DNA of 64,000 bases from NCBI GenBank assembly GCA_022592445.1, contig JABYQR010000178.1, positions 1 to 64,000 on the forward strand. The letters run 5' to 3'. Position numbers and translations under genes: made by a program. Each line of letters opens with the position of its first letter. The stretch's first letter is position 1. The DNA comes from Cytidiella melzeri (taxonomy: Eukaryota > Basidiomycota > Agaricomycetes > Polyporales > Irpicaceae). Positions 56,051 through 64,000 of the stretch are shown one piece after another. The notes under the pieces were generated by a model. It saw only the letters and a list, made by a program, of their open reading frames with translations. It had not been told where the DNA came from and ran no database searches.

Positions 56051-57003
56051 TCTGTAAGTAAGTCTTGATTAATAAACAATGTTAGTAAATGGTGTTACTA
56101 ACATGTTACTAACATGGAGGTTGTGAGCAGGCCAGCATGGCATGTTTAAAAATGTAAGAAAATGTGAATATCAACCTAAATGTTGAGGGACATGTATAGA
56201 TGATAAATGAAGCTACAATTTACTCACTCAGTGTAAGATTGATTGTAATTGTGTGTGCGCAAAGTGTCGAGGCCGGCAGCTGTAAGTCATGTGAGCCACT
56301 GCCACATTTTAATCTCTGAACATGTCGAGTAAACTTTGATTGTCGTCGCAACAACAATGTCACAACTCACACACAACAACTTGACAACACAACTTACAGA
56401 CAACAGCACACACCTTTTGCTTTGCAAAACGTCGAACACAAATACTGAGGACTTCCAGTGTCAGACACAATGTCTTGTAATGCTTCAGAGCTTCTGAATG
56501 AGCTCAAAATTCTGCCTACAAGTGAGCCATTTACCAACAGTGACACAAGCTCTACAAAGATAGAAACAAGTGAGCATAAAATGGCTGAACACAGCATTGA
56601 TGAAAGAGCAAGAGAGTTGAGTCAAACGACATACTCTTATTGGTGGCCATCTTTGAACAAGTTGTTGCTTACGTCAAGGGGAGCCTTCTGGTCACAATCT
56701 CGCCATGAAACCGTCAAGTAAGCTCGCAACAAGGTAGCTAAACTAGACGAGGTGCCGAGATACCCAGTTGCAGACAGATCACATAAAAAAAAAGTCTGCT
56801 GCCACCACGCGTTCAAGCCAATAATGCAAATTGTTACTTGTCAGTAACAATGGGCCATGATTACAACATGTCTGACCTGCAAACATGGGGTGTTGGTGTC
56901 AACTGGTGACCCAACAGTTACTACAGATCAGGAAAGAGTCGGGGAAGTGCATCAGTGTGTAGGATTACCGTACATGGACATCCGGTGTGGCCTCTCATGT
57001 GTA
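56051..57003. other. Intergenic, no gene recognised
   Basis: An 87-residue frame at 56,458-56,721 (MSDTMSCNASELLNELK) has no motif I know. Nothing else stands out apart from 'tgttactaacatgttactaacatgg' short repeats near 56,090. Confidence 0.4.
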
Positions 57004-57570
57004 CAGTCAAAACCTACATAACCCATACCCCTCAGGATACGCAGAAAGGTATGGGTTATCAGAGGTTATGGGATACGAGAGGTGGCGCTTAATTGAGCGC
57101 CCAGGGCTTTGTCGAATATAACTGTGGAATTGTGTCATAGACTACCAAATTCACAATTCTTAGATACCATGAAAAATTTTGATTGGGCAGTGCTCTACTA
57201 TAGCAAAGTTGAGCACACAGGGGTTGGGCTATGCCTCGGTCATATCGAGGTTGTTCAATGGGCACCCTCGCAACACAAGTATTATTATTGACAATAACAC
57301 CACATTAAGAGCCAATTTTGTTCCCAACAGCACTTAAAATCACTTATCATGTCTTATCTAGCAGAAAACCTACCATATCTGGGATATTCAGCCCAAAATT
57401 GTGCCATAAAAGTATGGGTTTTTGCTTTCAGAAGGTATGAATTATGGAGTATGAGGGGTTTATGGGTTTTTAGCTCGATTTCTCCGCAAACCAAGTTGGT
57501 CAAGCTTACAATGTATGGGTTTTGAGGGGTTATGGGGTATGAGGGGTATGGGTTAAGAGGGGTTCGACTG
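57004..57570. mobile_element. pogo/Tigger-type MITE, 567 bp, TA target duplication
   Basis: The ends start CAGTCAAAACCTACATAACCC and, on the other strand, CAGTCGAACCCCTCTTAACCC, followed on both sides by ATACCCCTCA. TA flanks both ends (57,002-57,003 and 57,571-57,572). Ends of this CAGT.GAACC..C.TAACC type are typical of pogo-like elements. Further copies of 'gggtatgaggggt' recur inside the right end. No transposase is encoded. Confidence 0.82.
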
Positions 57571-58365
57571 TAAAAGGTTTCGTCAGGTACAGGAGTAGGA
57601 CATCTGTTCCTTACCCTGTACCAGGTACGCACATCAGTGTTGTATTATTACATCTGTTCCTTACCCTGTACCAGAACATCTGATTGACAGTTGGAACAAA
57701 GGCAGACATTCGTCAGGACAACCTGAGGACAGCTTCAGTAGAATAAGCACAGGAGCGAAGGGTGAGGACACTTGAGTATCACTCAGAAAGTGATGGCGCG
57801 GAAAGTTGCCGAAACAGACCAGAGACCATTGAGATGATTAGGTAATTTTCAGGAGGCCTTTCGTAGATACGCATTCATTATCCACACCCGTCAACTTTGA
57901 CTCACGCCGGCGGTGCACTCGAGCTTTGGTGAGTGCATTGTAAACTTTGCTGGTTAATTTGTCAAGCGGAAATCCCTGATACAGTCCCCGATAATGACAG
58001 GACTAACAGCAGGCAGACTTGCAGCTCAACCAGCGAGGTTTAAATTCAGCAAGCATCAAGTGCGCACCTTTGCAAGGTGAGTCGGCGGCTCGTCTTCACT
58101 GGGGCGCGCGGTCGTTCAGAAAAGGAACGGGACCGCGCTGTATTGTCCAGATGCGCGACAACGGGGCGAGTACAGAGTACAAGGGATTTGTAAAGTAGAG
58201 CATAGAGAAGAGAGGTCGTTCGACACGCGTCTTGTCCACGACGGTGTCGAACTACGTTACGTAATCTACATACAAATTGGGTAAGCTGCGTGAGCAGGGT
58301 TACAACCTTTCTCCGACCCTCACTTGTATCAAAGTTGTCAAAACACCGAAGTAGAGATAAATTTT
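57571..58365. other. Intergenic, no gene recognised
   Basis: The block 'acatctgttccttaccctgtacc' occurs at about 57,600-57,622 and again at about 57,651-57,673. The last five bases before the LTR are ATTTT (58,361-58,365), the probable left target duplication; the matching copy lies outside the window. Confidence 0.45.
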
Positions 58366-58674
58366 TGTCGAGCCAGTATTGCCAACCGCGACACTAGCCC
58401 GACAGAGGCGGGGGAAAGGGACGCTTACCTGTTGTTGGTTGGTAGGGTTAGGTGTAGGCTTGGGGGCGAGTAGTAAGAGTAAAAGACGTATGGATTGCCT
58501 CGCAGACGTGAGGTTTTTATCTACTACTACAAGCGTACAAACAAATGTAAATACAGAGCGCGTGAGCGCTAGTCAGCTTTCCATCGCGTTTCGACACAGC
58601 GTAACATGCGGTTTCTGACACAGCTCAGCATGTGCTTCGACACAGCTCAGCACATGCTTCGACACAGCTCAACA
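58366..58674 (-). repeat. 3' LTR of the Copia element, 309 bp
   Basis: On the plus strand it runs from TGTCGAGCC to CTCAACA; in element sense it starts TGTTGAGCTGTGTCGAAGC and ends GGCTCGACA. Near its start (element sense) a 20 to 25-base unit with 'gctgtgtcgaagca.gtgctga' repeats about three times. It is preceded by the polypurine tract. Confidence 0.93.
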
Positions 58675-61600
58675 CTCCCCCTCGCTAAGTATGGTGGGTC
58701 GTTTTCTTCGAACTGCCTTGACTGTAGCGCCTGGAATGCTGATCTCAAGTCCAAGCATTTGTCGGAACTTGATGAACTTGACTCTTCCGAGATTCTTAGT
58801 GAAAAGGTCGGCCGGGTTTTCCTCTCCTGGAACAAATAGAATTTGTACGAGTTGCTGGTCGACGACATCGCGAATGAAATGATAGCGGATGTCGATATGC
58901 TTCAAGCGCTTTTCGGTCACAGGGTTGGTAGAGACAAATATTGCGCCTTGGTTGTCACAACAGATCGGAATGGGTTCAAGATTGTAGCCGAGCTCAGAGA
59001 GCATCGATCTAACCCAGATCACCTGGCGCGAGCAATCACTCAGAGCCATGTACTCGGCATCCATTGATGAGTGCGCAACAGTACGTTGTGCGCGTGACTG
59101 CCAGCTGAATACACCTCCTGCGAGTTTGAGGATGTAGCCAGTCTGTGAACGGCGAGTGTTAGGATCTGATCCCCAATCCGCATCTGTGAATGCAACTAGA
59201 CCTAAGTCTGATTGGCTGTCATACTCGAGACGATAGTCGCGAGTCCCTATGAGGTAGCGGCAAATATAGAGTGCCTTGCTAATGTGGTCCTCACTTGGGT
59301 TAGCGCTCTGTTGAGCAAGCTTAGTGACAGCGAACGCAATGTCCGGCCGGGTGCCAAGCATGATGTAGAGCAACGAGCCGACAATCATTTGGAAACGACT
59401 TCGGCGAGCTGGATCAACAGCTCCTTCATATGTGACGGGATTGTAGCCGTCGGGCAAGGGTGTCGGCGCCGGCTTGGCGTCCTGCATGCCGCAGCGTTCA
59501 AGCACTTTATCAAGATAAGCACTTTGGTCTATACAGAGCTTAGTGCCGTGCCTTTGAATACGCATGCGCAGGAATTCTTTGACTTCAGGTAAGTCACGAC
59601 ATTCCCACTTGTCCATGAAGCGTGCCTTGTCTTGGCGCACCTTGAACTGGTTGGAGCCCATGAAGATTGCGTCATCAACGTATATGACAACCACAATAAT
59701 GTCTTCACCGTCAAATTTGACAAAGACACCAGCGTCAGACCTTAAACGTTTAAAGCCGAGCTTCTTCATGAATTTGTCTAGTGTTCGCCACCAGACTAGA
59801 CCAGCCTGCTTAAGTCCGTAGAGCGCTTTGCGCAGGCGAAACACGAGGTGCTCCATGCCTTTCTCTACGAAGCCTTCTGGCTGTTCCATATAGATCTCCT
59901 CTTCTAAGTCGCCGTACAAATAGGCGCTTCGCACATCTAAACCGGTCATAAACCAGCCTTCGAGTGCAGACAGTGCAAGAATGAGCCTGACAGTCTCAAA
60001 TCTCACGACTGGAGAGAAGATTTGGTCAAAGTCTATGCCTTCGACCTGCGTAAAACCACGAGCTACAAGCCGGGCTTTCTTGCGATTGTCTGACTTCACG
60101 TCAAAAACCCATCTATTCTTGATGACTTTCCGGTTTTTTGGTCTGTCAACAAGATCGTAGACTTTGCAATCTTTGAGGGCTTTAAGCTCCTCACGCGCAG
60201 CCTTACGCCATTCTGCCTGCTCCTTTTTAGGTAATTGCAGGATATCACGGAATGTCCATTCGCGAGGATTAAACATTGGGTCAATCGGCTCGACAGCTTT
60301 GTTAAGCATGTAGTTGAGGAAATTTGCTCCCCCTTCACGGCATAGGGCTGCCGGTTCTGCTTCGACTGATGCTGACTCATTCTCAGAATTGAGCGGCGTA
60401 AGTTCGCTTGAGTCGCTATCATTTCCAGGTTGAGGATCTTCAGAGGGATTGTCACTCTGAACAGGACTGGGAGAACGAGGCGCGGGACCATCTTTTCTCA
60501 CCTGTTGGGGATCTTGCCGTCGAGGGCGACTCGTTTTAGGCTGATCATTACCCAACTTCCTTCGAAGATCACTTCGTTGACGCTCAGTGGGTGTTGTTTT
60601 CCCATAGACGTCACCTGGTCGTGCAGGTGGTGGATTCCTTTGACGCGCAGATCGACGCAGCTGAGGTGCCGGTTGATCTCCCGGAGCATCATTAGGAGGA
60701 CTCGGACTACGCTCTGGAAGCGGTGCGGGATCTTCGTCAAGATCTCGGTCCGGTTGCTTTTGTGAAGGATGAGGGCGACGTGGAGGAATATCATCATCTC
60801 CGGCGTCATTGAAGCCAAGACCATCAGAATGGTTGTCATCATCGTCATCGGCGGGACGCTGCTCACGTGGGCGCGATTGCCGCGTCTTAGAGTCTGGACA
60901 CTTAGGGAAAAAGTCTTCATCAAATTCGGCTTGAGTAGCCTCGAAGACAACATTGTTTGGGGCGCGCATGAATTTCCAGCCATAAGTGGTTTGACCGATG
61001 TAGGTCATCATCTCACTCTTGGGTGCAAGTTTGTTAGCACGCACTTTAGGCGGAATAAATACGTAAGCGCCGCAGCCAAACACGCGAAGTTTGGAGACAT
61101 CAGGGACTTCGCTGTAGAGGATTTCGTAAGGCGTACGCCACTTGTGACGACGCATGGGAGTTCTGTTGTATACGTGAACAGCATGTTCTACGGTAAAATT
61201 CCACCATGATGGGGGAAGGCACGCGGTAAAACGCATGGCTTCGGCCTTATCCATCATTGTACGCATGAATCGTTCAGCACGACCATTCTGCTGATGCATG
61301 TGTGGCGTGGACTGAAGGATAACAATGCCGTTGTCAAGTAACAAGTCATCAAACGCTTTTGACTTGTACTCTCCCCCTGCATCGGACATCCATTTCTCGA
61401 CTTTGGCGTTGAACTGAGTATTCACCATAGCGAGAAATTGTCTCGTAGCGTCTATTGCTTGAGACTTCTGTCGTAATGCCTTCAACCACGTGTGTGATGT
61501 GAAGTCGTCAACAAACGTGATTACGTATTTGTGACGGTGATATGATTCGACAGGGAATTCCTTCAAATCAGAGTGGATGATCTGGAATGATCTAGTCGCA

Positions 61601-62805
61601 CGCTGATCTGATGCAGGGAAAGGGCGCGTAGGCATCTTGCCTTGCGCGCATCCTTGACAGGGGTTTTTTGGTGGATCAAACTTGAAATCCGGTAATCCCT
61701 TTGTGTGACCCTTCAGACGGCGCAACACCTCATCGCCAGGGTGCGCAAAACGTCGATGGGCAATGTCATGAGTGACATGCGCAACTTGTCGACTAGCGAC
61801 ATGTGCGTGATTCTGAATCCCAAACGTAGGACATCTAGGAAACAGAGGGTCGAAACGAAGCCGAAGCTTACCAGTTTCGCTGACAACGTCAATTTGCTGG
61901 TAATCACCGGTAACACGCATGCCATTATTTAGCAGCTGACCGAGTGATATGAGTTTGACATTCAGATTTGGCATATAGTACACTTCGTTCAATGTATAAG
62001 TGTCACCATTTGAGAGACGCATTGTAACGTTACCCACGATCGTAATTTTAACGTTCCGAGTTGCAGTTGAGATTGTGATCGGTTGTGGTAGAGTGCGTTT
62101 ATCTTGCAACTCATTCTCATCAAAGGTGAAGTGCATAGAAGCACCAGAGTCTAGCAGCCACAAGTGTTGTGATTCTGCGTCGAGATGTTTCTCACACTTA
62201 GTACATTCTGCAAAATCCCTGTCATGCACACATTTATTCGAGACGTTATGGTAATACATCGACGAAATAACTACGCGATCACGTTCACAAGCAGAATCTG
62301 TTGGAACGGCATCAGCGACTGTGAGTGCAGGGACGCAAGAACGAAAGACTTGCCAGTTGTAAGTACCAGCGGTCTTGAGGTAATCGTCGTCGTCGTCAGT
62401 ACCGAACGAGACTGCATCATCCTCATCATCGTTGTAAGGCCCGGGAGTAGGCGCGCGGAGCTCGTCAAGGGACACAGGGGTCTCCTTGGAAGGACTATCG
62501 TGGAAGACAACTTCCTTGTCTTCGCTGTCAGAGACAACGTCGACCCTGCCACGCTTCGAGGGGCGACTCGAACCTTCAACGAACTCTGGTTCAGGAGAAG
62601 GGCGCTTGGCTGATGGCTTGTCGCGAACAACAGCCTCGAGGGTACGGATACGCTCAGCCGTAGCAGGAACTCCAAGGCGCTGGGCGAGAGCCTGAGCAGC
62701 CTTGAAGCTGGGGTAGTTGTTTCCAGCTCGAACAAGGACGAGCACCAATACGCTTATCAAGCGGAACCTTAACTGGCTCAGGTGCAGGCACTGGAGCTGG
62801 AGCAA
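58669..62805 (-). CDS. pol: Copia polyprotein: protease, integrase, reverse transcriptase, RNase H
   Basis: The open frame covers 1,378 codons. Its first 25 or so residues are likely a shadow of gag, so real pol sequence starts near RAGNNYPSFKAAQAL at about 62,730. Then come the protease DSGASMHFTF (about residue 218), the pre-integrase HRRFAHPGDE...CQGCAQGK, integrase catalytic residues in HSDLKEF, MSDAGGEY and QNGRAERFM, a long acidic and Pro-rich linker, the reverse transcriptase RWVFDVKSD...LYGLKQAGLVWW with YVDD (about residue 1,042), and RNase H TDADWGSDPNTRRS, HSSMDAEYMAL and CDNQGAI. The stop TGA lies in the LTR: the polypurine tract encodes EGEC and the LTR tip TGTTGA supplies the stop. 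No internal lesion was seen. Confidence 0.95.
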   Translation of the reverse strand: MLQLQCLHLSQLRFRLISVLVLVLVRAGNNYPSFKAAQALAQRLGVPATAERIRTLEAVVRDKPSAKRPSPEPEFVEGSSRPSKRGRVDVVSDSEDKEVVFHDSPSKETPVSLDELRAPTPGPYNDDEDDAVSFGTDDDDDYLKTAGTYNWQVFRSCVPALTVADAVPTDSACERDRVVISSMYYHNVSNKCVHDRDFAECTKCEKHLDAESQHLWLLDSGASMHFTFDENELQDKRTLPQPITISTATRNVKITIVGNVTMRLSNGDTYTLNEVYYMPNLNVKLISLGQLLNNGMRVTGDYQQIDVVSETGKLRLRFDPLFPRCPTFGIQNHAHVASRQVAHVTHDIAHRRFAHPGDEVLRRLKGHTKGLPDFKFDPPKNPCQGCAQGKMPTRPFPASDQRATRSFQIIHSDLKEFPVESYHRHKYVITFVDDFTSHTWLKALRQKSQAIDATRQFLAMVNTQFNAKVEKWMSDAGGEYKSKAFDDLLLDNGIVILQSTPHMHQQNGRAERFMRTMMDKAEAMRFTACLPPSWWNFTVEHAVHVYNRTPMRRHKWRTPYEILYSEVPDVSKLRVFGCGAYVFIPPKVRANKLAPKSEMMTYIGQTTYGWKFMRAPNNVVFEATQAEFDEDFFPKCPDSKTRQSRPREQRPADDDDDNHSDGLGFNDAGDDDIPPRRPHPSQKQPDRDLDEDPAPLPERSPSPPNDAPGDQPAPQLRRSARQRNPPPARPGDVYGKTTPTERQRSDLRRKLGNDQPKTSRPRRQDPQQVRKDGPAPRSPSPVQSDNPSEDPQPGNDSDSSELTPLNSENESASVEAEPAALCREGGANFLNYMLNKAVEPIDPMFNPREWTFRDILQLPKKEQAEWRKAAREELKALKDCKVYDLVDRPKNRKVIKNRWVFDVKSDNRKKARLVARGFTQVEGIDFDQIFSPVVRFETVRLILALSALEGWFMTGLDVRSAYLYGDLEEEIYMEQPEGFVEKGMEHLVFRLRKALYGLKQAGLVWWRTLDKFMKKLGFKRLRSDAGVFVKFDGEDIIVVVIYVDDAIFMGSNQFKVRQDKARFMDKWECRDLPEVKEFLRMRIQRHGTKLCIDQSAYLDKVLERCGMQDAKPAPTPLPDGYNPVTYEGAVDPARRSRFQMIVGSLLYIMLGTRPDIAFAVTKLAQQSANPSEDHISKALYICRYLIGTRDYRLEYDSQSDLGLVAFTDADWGSDPNTRRSQTGYILKLAGGVFSWQSRAQRTVAHSSMDAEYMALSDCSRQVIWVRSMLSELGYNLEPIPICCDNQGAIFVSTNPVTEKRLKHIDIRYHFIRDVVDQQLVQILFVPGEENPADLFTKNLGRVKFIKFRQMLGLEISIPGATVKAVRRKRPTILSEGEC
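58675..58684 (-). promoter_or_regulatory. Polypurine tract of the Copia element
   Basis: In element sense GCGAGGGGGAG directly precedes the 3' LTR start TGTTGAG. It is the usual plus-strand priming site and here is also coding for the last residues of pol. Confidence 0.85.
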
Positions 62806-63700
62806 AGACGGGTGCCAGCGGTGCGGTCAACGCGACGCTAGCGAAGTGGTTGTGTTCACCGCCTTTATTGCCACGAGAGCGGTGACGAGTCCTCTTCTTT
62901 GGTCCATTCTGCTGCTGCTGCCCCTGCTGCGTCTGCTGCTGCTGACCCTGAGGGCGCTGCTGCGTCTGCTGCTGACCAAACTTCGGGTCGTTGCCAGGCT
63001 TACGCTTGACAGCGGTCACCTTTGAGGCCTGGGGCTGCACCTGCTTGCCTTTGCCACGTGACTTAGACTGCTCGTAGGAGTTGACGATGGCAACACCAAT
63101 ATCGTCAGGCTTGACGTCGTTGACAGAGGTAGCGGCAGCGAGAAACTGGAGAAGGGTGTTGGCGTACGGAGGAGCCTTGGTGATAAGGAGCATGCCCTGA
63201 AGAAAGAGCGGGACCTCTACGCCATAGCCGGACAGACGCTGGAAGTGCTGAAGGAACTGGTCGATCGCAGGTCCAGGGTGCTTGTCGGCAGCAATGACAT
63301 GGTCAATGGCATGCCTAAACTCAGTGAACATGAGGGGGACACTGGGCTTGCCATATTTCGCCTTGAGGAGCTCCCACACCTCATTAGCAGTGGGGAGATC
63401 CACAATGAGCTCTTGAATGGATGGGACAGCACGGAGGATAATCGCTCCACGTGCCTCCTCATCCTTCTCCGCCCAGGCATTGTAAGCGTCAAGCTTCTCC
63501 TGAGTAGGAGGGCGAGCAGCAATTGCCGGGCTATCACCATGGGCAGCGACGGCAGGAGTGCCAGTCAGCCGCTCCATAGGCTCCTCGACAGCGCGGAAGG
63601 ATTTGCGCGTCATGAGGTAGGCCTTAATGTTTGTGCTCCAGACGTTCCAATTTGTACCGTCTAGATGCTTGATGGAGGAGAGAGTGGCATTGTCGGCCAT
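62654..63700 (-). CDS. gag: Copia Gag-like protein
   Basis: The start at 63,700 (MADNATLSSIKHLDGTNWNVW) is the classic Copia/Ty1 Gag N-terminus: the 'L.G.NW..W...I.AYL' pattern. It continues with KARGAIILRAVPSIQELI and NEVWELLKAKYGKPS, typical of the Gag helices. A Gln-rich stretch and basic block (QQNGPKKRTRHRSRGNK) follow, then a Pro/Ala linker. No CCHC zinc knuckle is seen. The frame ends at 62,654 after running 152 bases over the pol frame; the last residues look like noise, so translation probably passes to pol by a frameshift between about 62,700 and 62,770, or a mutation separated them. 348 codons in all. Confidence 0.9.
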   Translation of the reverse strand: MADNATLSSIKHLDGTNWNVWSTNIKAYLMTRKSFRAVEEPMERLTGTPAVAAHGDSPAIAARPPTQEKLDAYNAWAEKDEEARGAIILRAVPSIQELIVDLPTANEVWELLKAKYGKPSVPLMFTEFRHAIDHVIAADKHPGPAIDQFLQHFQRLSGYGVEVPLFLQGMLLITKAPPYANTLLQFLAAATSVNDVKPDDIGVAIVNSYEQSKSRGKGKQVQPQASKVTAVKRKPGNDPKFGQQQTQQRPQGQQQQTQQGQQQQNGPKKRTRHRSRGNKGGEHNHFASVALTAPLAPVFAPAPVPAPEPVKVPLDKRIGARPCSSWKQLPQLQGCSGSRPAPWSSCYG

Positions 63701-63927
63701 GATAATGTAAGAGTTCTAGGGGAAGACCTTCATCAGTGACGTTGAAAACAACAGCGACAAGGTTTCACCCTAGCGGGGCCCAAGCGGGCGCCCGCGGACA
63801 GCGTCGACGTCGATCGCGCGCAACATGGAACGAGGTACGCTCGACATGCGCGGCGAGAGCGAGCGCTGCAGATAAGCGCCGCACTCAATCGTCGTAGACG
63901 AGAGTGACAGGCGCGGGGCTCATAACC
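63701..63927 (-). other. Leader between 5' LTR and gag of the Copia element
   Basis: In element sense this is the untranslated leader, GC-rich, with the primer-binding site at its outer end. No other gene was seen. Confidence 0.7.
63916..63927 (-). promoter_or_regulatory. Primer-binding site, half-tRNA (initiator Met anticodon) type
   Basis: In element sense the bases right after the 5' LTR read GGTTATGAGCCC. This is complementary to GGGCTCATAACC, the anticodon stem-loop (CAU) of initiator methionine tRNA, the known half-tRNA primer of Copia and Ty5 elements, rather than to a tRNA 3' end. Confidence 0.75.
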
Positions 63928-64000
63928 TGTCGAGCCAGTATCGCCAACCGCGACACTAGCCCGACAGAGGCAGGGGAAAGGGACGCTTACCTGTTGTTGG
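63928..64000 (-). repeat. Start of the 5' LTR of the Copia element, cut by the window edge
   Basis: Seventy-three bases match bases 58,366-58,438, with two differences: TATCGCC against TATTGCC and GGCAGGGG against GGCGGGGG. Both are CpG-type transitions. The rest lies outside the window. Confidence 0.93.

Larger units (their letters stand above)
58366..64000 (-). mobile_element. Ty1/Copia LTR retrotransposon, nearly complete, minus strand
   Basis: The 3' LTR (58,366-58,674) and the start of the 5' LTR (63,928-64,000) are direct repeats that differ at two of the 73 bases visible. Between them on the minus strand lie a primer-binding site, gag, pol with protease-integrase-RT-RNase H order (Copia order), and a polypurine tract. 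The 5' LTR is cut by the window edge, so the total length should be about 5.9 kb if both LTRs are of equal length. pol has no internal stop. Two changes between LTRs indicate a rather young insertion. Confidence 0.95.

Noticed and set aside
58691..61209. Plus-strand open frames opposite pol
   Set aside because: They are shadows of the intact Copia polyprotein on the minus strand.

Overview
This is a fungal nuclear window, most likely from an agaricomycete basidiomycete. The genes are packed with short introns of about 50 to 80 bases, the housekeeping proteins are fungal in type, and the transposon families (hAT, Mutator-like, Harbinger, Tc1/mariner/pogo, Copia) are those common in mushroom-forming fungi and their relatives. 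The genus cannot be fixed from the sequence.

Layout. Bases 1-12,150 are a transposon nest. It holds a 4,400-bp hAT element with a perfect 8-bp target duplication, a 161-bp Harbinger-type MITE with TTA duplications, several foldback or nested inverted repeats, and a 2,500-bp Mutator-like element with ~370-bp terminal inverted repeats and a perfect 9-bp target duplication. Bases 12,484-31,768 are a stable gene island: a KRE9/KNH-type secreted wall protein, an intact P450, a membrane-anchored heme oxygenase, RNA polymerase III subunit C11, a GPI-type serine carboxypeptidase, an importin-7/8-like karyopherin, the DSC E3 ligase subunit Dsc3, and the actin-related protein Arp6. Bases 32,340-43,737 are a P450 turnover zone with one intact P450 (related to the first) and three broken ones. 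Bases 44,845-50,207 carry an allantoate-permease-family transporter and a GPI-type aspartic protease.

Bases 50,580-64,000 return to repeats. They hold two MITEs with TA duplications, an uncharacterised multi-exon gene, and a decayed segmental copy of the transporter/protease locus that carries a 711-bp solo LTR with a perfect 5-bp duplication. The window ends in a nearly complete, minus-strand Ty1/Copia retrotransposon whose 5' LTR runs off the edge.

Exon models for four genes (heme oxygenase, RPC11, the KRE9-like protein, and both intact P450s counted together) were joined by hand, and each summed to a whole number of codons. The two intact P450s share most intron positions but differ by one intron each. 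Functionally the window mixes core nuclear and ER housekeeping (Pol III, nuclear import, SWR1 chromatin remodelling, ER-associated ubiquitination, heme degradation) with accessory secretion and detoxification genes. I saw no convincing novel gene system. The most informative material is the record of duplication, decay and transposition: the duplicated protease locus, the perfect target-site duplications, and a 7-nt microexon in RPC11.
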